Assembly (NCBI GenBank): GCA_004282875.1
Contig: SHLT01000006.1
Span: 1-49,684, forward strand
Source of the DNA: Chromatiales bacterium
GTDB lineage: Bacteria > Pseudomonadota > Gammaproteobacteria > Steroidobacterales > Woeseiaceae
Direction: 5' to 3'
DNA: 49,684 nt
The translations under genes and the position numbers were made by a program. Shown here one piece after another: positions 24,893-33,492 of this stretch (its first letter is position 1; each line of letters opens with the position of its first letter). Below the pieces are notes generated by a model. The model was not told the DNA's origin and searched no databases. It saw only the letters and a program-made list of their open reading frames with translations.

Positions 24893-25510
24893 CTAAACGC
24901 GAACAGCGAAGCTATGCATGAAATTCCTGAGCGTCTCGGGGTCTCCGGCCTGCAGGTAGCCGCTCGGCTCGCCCGGACCCGTAAACAGGTTCTTGATCGT
25001 TGTCGCGACGCAAACATCGGGTTCTTCGGCCTCGCCAAGCCCGATCGTGACCACGCCATCCGCGATCGCCATCCAGCCACTGAATTCGTGGTCCGTGAAC
25101 TGCACGGTCACACCCTCGCCCGCCATGCGATCGGGTTGAAACAGGGCCTTGAGCGCCAGCAGGTCCCAATCATCGTGGTGATGGTCGCCGGGCTGGTTAT
25201 CCGGCCCGTAGACCAGGCCCCAGCGAATCAGGGCCAGCAGCGCGGGTTCGATGGCGCGCCCGCGTGCCGTCAGCGCGTAGCGGTGTTTGCCGGAGGCCGG
25301 CGTCCCGTGCTCGACGAGCCCGGCGCCCTCGAGTTCCTTGAGCCGCGACGACAGAAGGTTGGCACCGATGCCTTTCAGAGACGCCTGTAACTCGTTGAAC
25401 CGCCGGGGGGCGATGAGCAAATCGCGAATCAGCAGCTGGGTCCAGCGATCGCCAATCACATCGTTGGCTCGAGCCAGGGCACAATTTTGTCGGTAGCTGC
25501 GTCGACTCAT
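24893..25510 (-). CDS. HxlR-type winged-helix transcription regulator with C-terminal sterol-carrier-like domain
   Basis: The 205-residue protein starts MSRRSYRQNCALARANDVIGDRWT, a standard HxlR opening with the early cysteine. It continues with ERRFNEL-type wing residues (APRRFNELQASLKGIGANLLSSRL) and LTARGRAIEPALLAL. The second half (from about residue 120) is an added domain (GVTVQFTDHEFSGWMAIADG...FTGPGEPSGYLQAGD) that resembles SCP2-like lipid-binding folds seen on some HxlR proteins. It probably senses a hydrophobic or redox ligand. The start at 25510 is set by the family; an upstream frame to 25684 overlaps the divergent gene. Two direct repeats in the intergenic region (25533-25563) could be its operator. 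Confidence 0.87.
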   Translation of the reverse strand: MSRRSYRQNCALARANDVIGDRWTQLLIRDLLIAPRRFNELQASLKGIGANLLSSRLKELEGAGLVEHGTPASGKHRYALTARGRAIEPALLALIRWGLVYGPDNQPGDHHHDDWDLLALKALFQPDRMAGEGVTVQFTDHEFSGWMAIADGVVTIGLGEAEEPDVCVATTIKNLFTGPGEPSGYLQAGDPETLRNFMHSFAVRV

Positions 25511-25532
25511 ACTTGACGAGTCTAACAAAAGA

Positions 25533-25563
25533 CTATATGTTTTTATAGTGCTATATGTTTTTA
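25533..25563. promoter_or_regulatory. 13-bp direct repeat, likely operator between divergent genes
   Basis: CTATATGTTTTTA occurs twice (25533-25545 and 25551-25563) with an 18-bp period. It lies between the HxlR gene (start 25510, minus) and the four-helix membrane protein (start about 25593, plus). HxlR regulators often bind direct or imperfectly inverted AT-rich repeats in divergent promoters, so autoregulation is plausible. Confidence 0.5.
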
Positions 25564-25592
25564 AAGCTATCGGACCCAAAGTGAGCAGGAAA

Positions 25593-25982
25593 ATGACCCC
25601 AGACAAAACGCTCTTACACCGCGCCCTGGCCTGGAACGCCGGCTTTTCGGGCCTCTCGGCCATCGTGATGACGGCCGGCGCCACCTGGCTGGCGCCGCAG
25701 CTCGGGTTGTCCGGCCCGCTCCCTATCTACGTCGTAGCCGGCGGCCTGGCGGTGTTCGCACTGCAGCTCGGCAATATCGTGCGCACCCGCAACTACCGGC
25801 GCTGGGAGATCTCGAGCATCATCGCCGGCGACCTCGCCTGGGTAGCGGGCAGCGTGATTCTCGTCGCAATGTACTTCGAACGGCTCACCGTCACCGGCCT
25901 GTTTATCGTCGATGCCGTGGCGTTGATCGTGCTGATCTTCGCGATTCAGCAGCTCCGGGGACTGCGGCTGCTGTGCACCTGA
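25593..25982 (+). CDS. Small four-helix membrane protein
   Basis: The 129-residue protein has four hydrophobic segments (about residues 12-34, 40-58, 68-88 and 97-118) and basic linkers (RTRNYRRWE between helices 2 and 3). It has no recognised motif; its size and topology resemble small DoxX/DUF-type membrane proteins. The start is uncertain. ATG 25593 leaves the protein free of the operator-like repeats, while GTG 25581 and ATG 25548 are in frame, the latter inside the repeats. It is divergent from the HxlR-type regulator, which is therefore a likely controller. Confidence 0.65.
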   Translation: MTPDKTLLHRALAWNAGFSGLSAIVMTAGATWLAPQLGLSGPLPIYVVAGGLAVFALQLGNIVRTRNYRRWEISSIIAGDLAWVAGSVILVAMYFERLTVTGLFIVDAVALIVLIFAIQQLRGLRLLCT

Positions 25983-26048
25983 CGGCCTTCGGCCTTCCAC
26001 GATTTCCCTGCACGCCGGGGAGTGGTAGGAAGACCCCGGAGGTGCGTT

Positions 26049-26663
26049 ATGAACAAGCAACGAAAGATTCTTGCGATCAACGGGTCCTACCGGGCCGGTG
26101 GCGTCACTGACCAGGCGGTCAGCGGCATACTCGACAACCTCAAGGCCCTCGACGTCGACGTGGAGCACATCAAGCTGCGCGACTACCCTGTCGAGTTCTG
26201 CATGAACTGCAGGGAATGCATGCAACAACCCGGGGACAGCCCTGGCCGCTGTGTCCTCAACGACGGCATGGCAGACCTTGTGCAGAAGATCGAAAACGCT
26301 GACGGTTATGTCCTGGCGGCACCCACTAATTTCTCGTCAGTGACCGCGCTGTTCAAGCGTTTCTCCGAGCGGCTTGCTGTGTACGGCTACTGGCCTTGGG
26401 GTAAACCCGCGCCGCAATTTCGCAAGGACAAAATGCCGAAGAAACCCGCCATTATTATCTCGTCCTGCGCCGCGCCCGGTGTCCTTGGCAAGCTCACCTA
26501 TGGAACCAACAGGAATCTCAAGATTGCTGCGAAGACCATTGGCGGCAGAGTCGTCGGGTCGATGGTGACGGGCCTGATGTCACAAGAGCGCGCTCAGCAA
26601 TTACCGCCGCAGGCGCAACGCCGGATCAAAGCGCTGGCACCGAGGTTGCTGCCGAGCCACTAG
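26049..26663 (+). CDS. NADPH-dependent FMN reductase / flavodoxin-fold protein
   Basis: The 204-residue protein opens ILAINGSYRAGGVTDQAV, the GS-x-R-phosphate loop of the flavodoxin-like NAD(P)H:FMN reductases. VLAAPTNFSSVTALFKRFSER gives the second FMN contact (the AxPTYxxxxTA pattern). Cysteines at FCMNCRECMQQ suggest a redox or metal site; CxxC-bearing members are known among the iron-sulfur flavoproteins. A GGAGG site lies 5 bp before ATG 26049. It reduces FMN or quinones, or acts in iron-sulfur chemistry, in the cytoplasm. Its last four bases overlap the convergent pyruvate-kinase-like gene at a shared CTAG. Confidence 0.86.
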   Translation: MNKQRKILAINGSYRAGGVTDQAVSGILDNLKALDVDVEHIKLRDYPVEFCMNCRECMQQPGDSPGRCVLNDGMADLVQKIENADGYVLAAPTNFSSVTALFKRFSERLAVYGYWPWGKPAPQFRKDKMPKKPAIIISSCAAPGVLGKLTYGTNRNLKIAAKTIGGRVVGSMVTGLMSQERAQQLPPQAQRRIKALAPRLLPSH

Positions 26664-28498
26664 TCGTCGCCGGACACGTGCAGCTTGCGCATGCGGGCGG
26701 TCTTCTTGAACTGGTGCGCTTTCATGCGCCGCAGGATGTTGTCGAGCGTGCGAATCGCCGCGAGTATGTGCGGCCCCTTGTTCAGCATCACGCAATCGGC
26801 GCGCTGTGACATGGCTGCATCCGTAATTTCGGCGCGCGACGGGAGTCCGCGTTTCGCCTCCTGCTCCAGTACCTGTGTCGCCCAGATGACCGGCACACGC
26901 GCCGCTTCGCACATCCAGAGTATTTCTTCCTGCAGCTCGGCCAGCCGCTCCCACCCGCACTCGACCGCGAGATCACCGCGCGCAATCATGACCGCAATCG
27001 GGTAGCGCCGCATGGCGCTGAGAATCAGCTGCGGCAGGTTTTTGAAGCCGCGCTTCGTCTCGATCTTGACGATCACGCCGAGCTCGCTCGCGCCCAGGCT
27101 GTCCAGTTCGTTCACGATTTCGTCGATGTCAGCCGTGTCCCGCACAAATGAGAGGCTGACCGCATCGGCGTTCCGGGCAATAAAGGGAAGATGCTGCCGG
27201 TCGGCGGACGTCAGCCCGGCAATGGGAATGTCACTTTTAGGGAAGTTGATGCCCTTGTTGCTGCGCAACGGACTACCTGCGGGCTTCGCTTTGGTGATCT
27301 CGATTTCCGCCTGCTCGTGGTCTGCCGAGATCACGACACCGGAGATCTTGCCGTCGTTGAGCGACACGGGCTCACCGGGCACGAGGTACTGAAACACCTC
27401 GGGCTGCTGGCATGCGATCTTCGCGCATTCGATGATGGCGCCGTCGGGTGCCTCGCTTGCCGGCGTTCCCGGGGCGCCGTCGCCCGTCAGGCGCAGCGTA
27501 TCGCCAACACGCAGCCGCAGCGGACGCTCAATGGCCGGCAACTCGCCGATACGGTAGTCGATTTTCTCCCCGGCCATCGACCGGATCAGCCGTAACCTGG
27601 AGCCTGTCTGGATATAGGCCCCTTTGTGCGCCTCGAGCACAAGGCCTTTCTCGTCTTTTTCGACGACCATTAGCCGGCGTTTCTTGCCGCGCGTGTCCCG
27701 GTAGCGAATTTCATCGCCAACCTGTGCCAGTTCGATGCATTCGTGCGGTACGGGTATGCACGCGGATTTCGTACCGCGCTGTACAAAATCCTCCGGGACC
27801 AGCCGCACGCGGCGCGGTGCAATGATCCGGCCCATCGGGCCGCGGCGAGGCTTGATATGAAGCACTTTGGGCCCGGGCTCGAGCGGCCCGGTACGCAGTT
27901 TCGGACCGCCCAGGTCCATGTTGATCCGGCACTCCGTGTTCGATTCTTTCGCAGCTTTCCGCAGGTTATCGACAATGCGCTGCCAGGTGGCCTCGTCATC
28001 CATCGCGCAGTTGATACGTGCCACGTTCATACCGGCCGCAAGCATCTCGGCAACCAGTTCCTTCTGGTCACCGGCCTCGGTCGGCATGGTGACCATGATG
28101 CTGGCGTCGCGTCCCGGTGGACCGGCACCCAGCAGCGCTTCCTTGTGCCGGCGCGCCACGGCATTGTCCAGGGCGAGTTCCTCCTGCGTGTCTGGCACGA
28201 ATGGCGTGGCCTCACCGCGCAGCGCGCCGAGCGCCGTGGAAACCACCCTGAGCGAACCGAGAACGTTGCGCTCGGAGCGCCCAAGTGACGACAGGCCGAG
28301 ACTGGTTAGCGTTTCCTGGAGGTCGCGTAAATCGGACTGGCGCAGTGCCAGGTAGTGCACGAGATTGCGCGCGCTTTCTCTGAATTGTGGATGCACTGCC
28401 GCGAGTTCATCCGCATGGATCGACTCAAACTCAATAGCCCGGTCGTAGATGCGCTTGAGTTCTGTGCTTGCCCGCTCCATGTCGGCACGGTTGGTCAT
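26660..28498 (-). CDS. Atypical pyruvate kinase-like protein
   Basis: The 612-residue protein has pyruvate kinase catalytic motifs: MDLGGPKLRTG (194-204), VKIE (Lys478, Glu480), MIARGDLAVE (504-513) and WATQVLE (Thr541). The usual RMNFSHG loop is changed to RINCAMDD (161-168). A 130-residue helical N-terminal extension precedes the barrel, and the B-domain insertion is very long (about 205-380). The usual C-terminal regulatory domain is missing, because the protein ends about 35 residues after MLNKG. It probably transfers phosphate between PEP or a similar enol phosphate and ADP without the allosteric domain. A second cytoplasmic role is possible. GGGAGG precedes ATG 28498. Confidence 0.87.
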   Translation of the reverse strand: MTNRADMERASTELKRIYDRAIEFESIHADELAAVHPQFRESARNLVHYLALRQSDLRDLQETLTSLGLSSLGRSERNVLGSLRVVSTALGALRGEATPFVPDTQEELALDNAVARRHKEALLGAGPPGRDASIMVTMPTEAGDQKELVAEMLAAGMNVARINCAMDDEATWQRIVDNLRKAAKESNTECRINMDLGGPKLRTGPLEPGPKVLHIKPRRGPMGRIIAPRRVRLVPEDFVQRGTKSACIPVPHECIELAQVGDEIRYRDTRGKKRRLMVVEKDEKGLVLEAHKGAYIQTGSRLRLIRSMAGEKIDYRIGELPAIERPLRLRVGDTLRLTGDGAPGTPASEAPDGAIIECAKIACQQPEVFQYLVPGEPVSLNDGKISGVVISADHEQAEIEITKAKPAGSPLRSNKGINFPKSDIPIAGLTSADRQHLPFIARNADAVSLSFVRDTADIDEIVNELDSLGASELGVIVKIETKRGFKNLPQLILSAMRRYPIAVMIARGDLAVECGWERLAELQEEILWMCEAARVPVIWATQVLEQEAKRGLPSRAEITDAAMSQRADCVMLNKGPHILAAIRTLDNILRRMKAHQFKKTARMRKLHVSGDD

Positions 28499-28572
28499 GG
28501 CAAACCTCCCGCCTAATTGTGGTCAAGAGCCCGCTGAGAATCTAATGGCAAAAGTACCTATGCAGGCGATTG

Positions 28573-28752
28573 TTAGTCGTCGAACTCACCATTGTCATAC
28601 TTCTTCAGGAATGACTTGATAAAGCGGCGCACCTCGCGTGCCGCCGACGTGTCGAGATCCTGGCATGCCTCAATGAAGCGATCACGCGACTCCTTGTTGA
28701 GTCTCAGGACGAGCTGCGCGTTTTTCTTCTTCTTTTCTTTCTTCTCTGCCAC
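28573..28752 (-). CDS. Small basic ribbon-helix-helix-like protein, GTG start
   Basis: A 59-residue frame starts at GTG 28752: (M)AEKKEKKKKNAQLVLRLNK, then ESRDRFIEACQDLDTSA, then REVRRFIKSFLKKY. A basic tail, one strand (QLVLRLN) and two helices are the layout of Arc/MetJ-type RHH DNA-binding proteins, where the strand pairs in a dimer and contacts the DNA groove. Codon use matches its neighbours and it has an uninterrupted frame with TAA at the end. The ribosome site is weak. It lies between the pyruvate-kinase-like gene and a thioredoxin-like gene on the same strand. No antitoxin partner gene is seen, so regulator is preferred over toxin-antitoxin. Confidence 0.6.
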   Translation of the reverse strand: MAEKKEKKKKNAQLVLRLNKESRDRFIEACQDLDTSAAREVRRFIKSFLKKYDNGEFDD

Positions 28753-28839
28753 GGTAAACGACCCATCCCTGAAACGACGACGCGCAGGTGAGAGTGTATA
28801 TACATATGCTCGCCATCGTCTACTCGGGACGGCCGCGGT

Positions 28840-29367
28840 TCACCGCACGAGCCACGCCCGAATCCAGAGCCCCAGCTGCGTGCTGTAGCCGATATCGCGC
28901 CGGATAACGCGGTGCTGGTCATCGAGGACGTAGTACGACGGGAAGGCCTGAATTTGCCAGTTCCGCGCGACATTGGCATCGCCCAGCACCACGGTGACGT
29001 TGAGTTCGTGGCGGCCGACATACTCGCGAACTTCGTCTGCGGTCTCCCAGTCGAGAGCGACGGCCACAATCTCGATATCCTCCGCATCCCGCCAGCGACG
29101 CAGCCGGTTCAGGTTGCCGGCGCTCGCCGCACAGATCCTGCACCAGGGCGCGAAGAAATAGACCATGGCCGGCCGCGAGCTCGCGTCTGCCAGGTCATAC
29201 GGCTGGCCCGCAAGAGTCAGGCCGCGCAGTTCGGGCGCGAACTGCCCGTCGGTCGCGAGCATGTTGCGTGACTGAAAAGCGAGGACACCAAAAAATACGA
29301 GCGCGATCAGCCCGGCATTCAGCAGGAACGAGCGCAGTTTACGGATGGTCTGTTTCGATCTTGTCAT
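28840..29367 (-). CDS. Membrane-anchored thioredoxin-like protein, CRIC active site
   Basis: The 175-residue protein has an N-terminal membrane anchor (about residues 15-34) and a TlpA/ScsD-like thioredoxin domain. FFAPWCRICAASAG holds the CxxC (CRIC), and QAFPSYYVLDD gives the cis-proline. Basic-residue CxxC sites of this type are found in periplasmic disulfide oxidoreductases that protect against copper or oxidants. It lies divergently from a DsbA-like protein 87 bp away. The pair suggests an electron-transfer or disulfide-exchange couple in the periplasm, which is inferred. Confidence 0.88.
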   Translation of the reverse strand: MTRSKQTIRKLRSFLLNAGLIALVFFGVLAFQSRNMLATDGQFAPELRGLTLAGQPYDLADASSRPAMVYFFAPWCRICAASAGNLNRLRRWRDAEDIEIVAVALDWETADEVREYVGRHELNVTVVLGDANVARNWQIQAFPSYYVLDDQHRVIRRDIGYSTQLGLWIRAWLVR

Positions 29368-29454
29368 TCACTCGCGCGCCGCCTGGCACGATACGTGGTG
29401 GTCATGATTCGGGAATGGTTCCTGTTGTTCCGCGCACTATAGCAGTGCAGACTT

Positions 29455-30114
29455 ATGCCCATGAAAGAAAACAATCAATGGAAAATTATCGCGGGTATGG
29501 TCGTGGCCCTCGGGCTGGTTGCCCTGGTCGTCATGTTCCTGCCAGACAGGGAAACATCGCCGTCAGCCACGTCCGGGAACGACGCGCGCAGCGCCGCCCT
29601 GGCGAGCGAGCATTCACCCACTATCGGGAGTGCGGACGCCAAAGTGCATATGGTCGAGTTTCTCGATCCCGCCTGCGGCACCTGCGCGCTCTTTTACCCC
29701 ATGGTCAAGGAATGGCTGGCGCAGGCCGACGGTGAACTCCGCCTGTCGATTCGTCACCTGGCGTTCCACGAGGGTGCCGAGTACGCCGTAAGAGTCCTGG
29801 AAGCGAGCCGCAACCAGGACAAGTACTGGGAGACGCTCGAAGCGCTGCTCGGATCGCAGCGCCAGTGGGTCAACAACCACGTCGTGCAGCCGGACCAGGT
29901 CGCCCCGGCCATCGCCGGCATCGGCCTGGACATGGACCAGCTGATGGCCGACATGAATTCGGCCGAAGTCACGCGGCGCATCGAGCAGGACAAGGCAGAC
30001 GCGATCCTGCTCAAGGTCGCGGCGACACCCGAGTACTACATCAACGGACGACCCCTGCCCAGCTTTGGTGCACAGGAACTGCTGGACCTCGTGCGTGAAG
30101 AATTGGCGAAGTAG
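29455..30114 (+). CDS. DsbA-family thiol-disulfide protein (thioredoxin_4 type), CGTC
   Basis: The 219-residue protein has an N-terminal membrane anchor (about residues 11-29) and a DsbA-like fold with an active site LDPACGTCALFYP (CGTC). The helical insertion (residues about 110-180) and a cis-proline motif ATPEYYING follow. It acts in the periplasm in disulfide formation or exchange. It is predicted to remain tethered rather than soluble, like DsbA relatives used for specific client proteins. Two ATGs (29455 and 29461) are possible and neither has a clear ribosome site. It is divergent to the CRIC protein, and its neighbour downstream is the TolB-like/TPR protein 41 bp on. Confidence 0.88.
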   Translation: MPMKENNQWKIIAGMVVALGLVALVVMFLPDRETSPSATSGNDARSAALASEHSPTIGSADAKVHMVEFLDPACGTCALFYPMVKEWLAQADGELRLSIRHLAFHEGAEYAVRVLEASRNQDKYWETLEALLGSQRQWVNNHVVQPDQVAPAIAGIGLDMDQLMADMNSAEVTRRIEQDKADAILLKVAATPEYYINGRPLPSFGAQELLDLVREELAK

Positions 30115-30155
30115 CCGAGGCTGCGAAACACCGCAAATCACGCCATAATCCGCCC

Positions 30156-32381
30156 ATGTCCTCTTTCGTATCAGAACTGAGACGAAGAAGCGTGCTGCGC
30201 GTCGCTGCGACGTACGCGCTCGTTGCCTGGATCGTTATCGAAGCGGGCTCGGTATTGCTGCCGACGTTCGGTGCGCCGGAGTGGTTCTTCAAGGTCTACG
30301 TCATTATCGTTGCCGCCGGTTTTGCTGCCGCCGTGATCTTCGCCTGGATATTCGAAATCACGCCGGACGGCGTCAAACTCGATCGCCATGTGGAACGTTC
30401 CCGCGAGGCGCCCGCCGCCGGCCGCGGAAGAAATACCGCCATCATCGCGCTGCTGGTGCTTGCCCTGGGTATCTCGATTACGTTCAATATTACCGGCATG
30501 CGCGGCAGCGCCATCGATATTGCTGATGAGCCGGTCGTGGTGCATGACTCTATTGCCGTACTGCCGTTCACAAGCCGCAGCAGTATCGAGGAAAACCAGT
30601 TCTTTGCCGACGGCATTCACGACGACATCCTGACGCGCCTCGCCGAAATCGACTCGCTGCGCGTCATCTCCAGAACCTCGGTCAACCAGTACCGGGACAC
30701 GAAACGCAACCTGCGCAAGATTGCCGCAGAGCTCGGCGTGACGACCGTGGTAGAAGGCGCGGTCCAGCGCTCCGGCGACCAGGTACGCATCACGGTGCAG
30801 CTGATCGATGCGGCGACCGACGAACACATCTGGGCGCGATCCTATGACGACGAGCTGACCATCGAAAACCTGTTCGAGGTGCAGTCGGAAATTGCCGCAC
30901 AGATTGCATCGTCACTGCGTGCTGTACTGACGCCGGAACAGGAACTCCGGCTCGCTGCAATCCCCACCGGCAACATCGACGCCTACACCGCGTACGTGGC
31001 CGGCCGGGAGGATTTGTTACGGCGCGAATACGAGTCGCTGGTCAGCGCGCGCGAGCAGTTCGCGTACGCCATCGAGCTCGACCCCGATTACGCGCAGGCA
31101 CATGCCTCGCTGGCCGAGACGATCCTGATTACGCTTGCGAATCACCAGTCCATCGTCCGGGAAGAAGCGTTCGGTCTTGCCAGCGAGCATATTGAAAAAG
31201 CGCTGCACCTCGACCCGGAACTGGCCCAGGCACACGCCACCAATGGGCTTATGAAGATGATGCAATGGGAGGTTACGCGCGACGGTCCGGGCAACCTGGA
31301 GGCAGCGGCCGCGTTCGATCGGTCGCTCGCCCTCAATCCGAATACCGCCGATGCCTACGTCTGGTACTCATCGCTGCGGCGGGCCGAGGGCAGGATCCCG
31401 GAGGCGATCGAACTGCTCACCCAGGCCCTGGTGATCGATCCGCTCAGCCGCATCCCCTACGTCAACCTGCCCCAACTGCTTGCGATGGAAGGGCAAACGG
31501 ATCGCACCACGGAGTCGCTGCTGCAGGCCATCAAGCTCTTCCCGGACTGGGGCACGCCCTACACCTACCTGAGCAATCACATGCTGGGACTCGGACGGCT
31601 CGACGAGGCCGTGGCCTGGGGTCTCGAGGCGGCCCGTATCAGTAAGGACCCAATGACAGGCGGGCCGCTTCTGGGTGTCTACCGGGAATTTGGCGACGGC
31701 GAATCGATTGCCGAGTTCATCCATGCCTTCCCGAGCGATCATCCGCTGTACGGCGCCGGCAAGGGCTACTGGCAGTTTGGGCAAAAGGACTACGAAGGGG
31801 CGCTCGCGTCATTCACGGCGTTCCGGAGTGATGCCGAGTTCCCGGTGCCGTTCCTGATACCGCTGCTGGCATCGGCGGCGATCATGGCCGGGGACTTCGA
31901 ACTCGCTCATGAAACGCTGGTGCGAGGAAGCCCCATGCTGGTCAGCGATGCCGAAAAACAGGTCGACCGGCAGAACGTAGCCGCCGCGGTGTTGCTTGCG
32001 CATGTCGAGCAGCAGCGTAACCGGCCGGATACAGCCAGGCGCCTGCTCGAGCAGGCCGCACCGATCGTGCGTCGACTTCCACGACTCGGTATGGGCGGTC
32101 ACGGTATCCGGGATGTGCAGATTCTCGCCATGCAGGGTCGTGAGAACGCAGCCATCGAGGCGCTGGCCGAGGCGGTCGACGAAGGTTACGTCAGCAGTGT
32201 CTCATTCGACTTGTGGGCGTTCGAAGATGATCCGATAATTGCATCCATCAAGGACCACCCGCGCTATGACAGCTTGCGCGAGCAGATGTACGAGAAGATC
32301 GAAGTCATGCGACTCGAAGTGGAGAAGGCACGCGCCGCTAACGACTGGTCCGCGCTGCTCGCGAGGGCCGGCACTCAATAA
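30156..32381 (+). CDS. Membrane protein with TolB-like (FlgO/CadC-associated) domain and TPR array
   Basis: The 741-residue protein starts SSFVSELRRRSVLRVAATYALVAW, the standard N-terminus of a widespread class of TPR proteins. Two or three membrane segments follow (to about residue 125). The TolB-like domain (SIAVLPFTSRSSIEENQFFADG, residues 130-260) includes VISRTSVNQY and HIWARSYD. A TPR array of about 8-10 repeats fills residues 270-700 and contains ALHLDPELAQAHATNGLM and LALNPNTADAYVWYSSL. The TolB-like domain often follows guanylate-cyclase or DNA-binding domains in this class. Here it lacks both, so it is a pure scaffold or sensor. Next in line is a secreted CotH-like protein 10 bp on. 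Confidence 0.9.
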   Translation: MSSFVSELRRRSVLRVAATYALVAWIVIEAGSVLLPTFGAPEWFFKVYVIIVAAGFAAAVIFAWIFEITPDGVKLDRHVERSREAPAAGRGRNTAIIALLVLALGISITFNITGMRGSAIDIADEPVVVHDSIAVLPFTSRSSIEENQFFADGIHDDILTRLAEIDSLRVISRTSVNQYRDTKRNLRKIAAELGVTTVVEGAVQRSGDQVRITVQLIDAATDEHIWARSYDDELTIENLFEVQSEIAAQIASSLRAVLTPEQELRLAAIPTGNIDAYTAYVAGREDLLRREYESLVSAREQFAYAIELDPDYAQAHASLAETILITLANHQSIVREEAFGLASEHIEKALHLDPELAQAHATNGLMKMMQWEVTRDGPGNLEAAAAFDRSLALNPNTADAYVWYSSLRRAEGRIPEAIELLTQALVIDPLSRIPYVNLPQLLAMEGQTDRTTESLLQAIKLFPDWGTPYTYLSNHMLGLGRLDEAVAWGLEAARISKDPMTGGPLLGVYREFGDGESIAEFIHAFPSDHPLYGAGKGYWQFGQKDYEGALASFTAFRSDAEFPVPFLIPLLASAAIMAGDFELAHETLVRGSPMLVSDAEKQVDRQNVAAAVLLAHVEQQRNRPDTARRLLEQAAPIVRRLPRLGMGGHGIRDVQILAMQGRENAAIEALAEAVDEGYVSSVSFDLWAFEDDPIIASIKDHPRYDSLREQMYEKIEVMRLEVEKARAANDWSALLARAGTQ

Positions 32382-32391
32382 AGAACACCTC

Positions 32392-33468
32392 ATGTTGCAA
32401 AGAGCCAAACGACAGATCCTGGCCTCGGCGCTGCTTTGCTTCGCGCTGCTAACGCCAACGCTTGCCCAAGACGACCCGTATCCGGGTCTCGCGCCGCTGT
32501 TCGCCGGTGATTCAGTCCTCGAAATTACGATTGATGCGCCGCTGACCGCGCTGATGGATGTCCGCCCGGACAAGGCCTATCTCGACGGCTCGTTTACGTT
32601 TACCGATGTTGACGGCACACAGCGCAAGGTCGGGCTCAAACTCCGCACCCGCGGCAATTACCGCCGCGCCAAGGAGCACTGCGATTTTGCGCCGATACGG
32701 CTGAATTTCGCTAAGAGCGAGGTGGCCGGCACCCTGTTCGAAGGCCAGGACAAGCTCAAGCTCGTCACGCATTGCCAGAACAACGAGCCGGACTACGAAA
32801 ACCTCTTGATGCGCGAATACCTTGCCTACCGCATGCTGCACGCACTCACACCCAAGAGCTTTGCGGTCCGCCTGATGAGGATCAGCTACCTCAACACCGA
32901 AAACAGGAAAACGCGCAGGCGCTACGGTTTCGTCATCGAAGACGAAGACGCGGTTGCAAAGCGTAATGGCATGAAGATCGCGAACGTCGGGCTGATTACG
33001 AGCCAGTACCTGGAACCCGAACACGCGAGCCTGATCCATGTATTCCAGTACATGATCGGCAACACCGAGTACTCGGTCCTGCGCCCGGAACCCGACAAGG
33101 ACTGCTGCCACAATGCCGACCTCATGGCACCAAAAGGGCAGAGCCTGTACACGCCGCTCGCCTATGATTTCGACTTCTCGGGCCTGGTGAATGCGCCCTA
33201 TGCGGAACCGAATCCGCGCTACAAGCTGCCCAACGTCCGCACGCGCCTGTTTCGCGGCAGCTGCGAATACGACGAGCAGCTGGAGGCCACACTCCAGTAT
33301 TTCAAGGAAAACAAAGATGTGCTGTACGCCGTTATCGACGACACCGAGCCTCTTACCCGCCTGACGCGCGCCTCGGCCAGGCGTTACCTCGACAGCTTCT
33401 ACGAGCGCATCGAAACCCCGGCCGATGTCAAGAAGTGGCTGATCGGGAAGTGTTACAAAACACAATAG
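32392..33468 (+). CDS. Secreted protein, distantly CotH-like
   Basis: The 358-residue product starts with a signal peptide (ILASALLCFALLTPTLAQ). The mature part contains GLKLRTRGNYRR (a RGN motif of CotH type), then APIRLNF, GQDKLKLVTHC, and an EDEDAVAKRNGM stretch. Late in the protein are the TPLAYDFDFSGL and RLFRGSCEYD motifs. CotH-family kinases phosphorylate spore-coat or secreted proteins; conservation here is weak and I see no clear nucleotide-binding core, so the role is open. It has at least five cysteines (for example DKDCCHNAD), which fits an exported protein with disulfides. Start 32392, 10 bp after the TPR gene, is clear because the signal begins there. Confidence 0.72.
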   Translation: MLQRAKRQILASALLCFALLTPTLAQDDPYPGLAPLFAGDSVLEITIDAPLTALMDVRPDKAYLDGSFTFTDVDGTQRKVGLKLRTRGNYRRAKEHCDFAPIRLNFAKSEVAGTLFEGQDKLKLVTHCQNNEPDYENLLMREYLAYRMLHALTPKSFAVRLMRISYLNTENRKTRRRYGFVIEDEDAVAKRNGMKIANVGLITSQYLEPEHASLIHVFQYMIGNTEYSVLRPEPDKDCCHNADLMAPKGQSLYTPLAYDFDFSGLVNAPYAEPNPRYKLPNVRTRLFRGSCEYDEQLEATLQYFKENKDVLYAVIDDTEPLTRLTRASARRYLDSFYERIETPADVKKWLIGKCYKTQ

Positions 33469-33492
33469 CCGGGACGGACGCGGGCCGCATGC

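Noticed and set aside
28573-28752. Toxin-antitoxin pair around the small RHH-like gene
   Set aside because: RHH proteins are often antitoxins, but no small toxin-sized frame adjoins it; the neighbours are a kinase-like protein and a thioredoxin-like protein.
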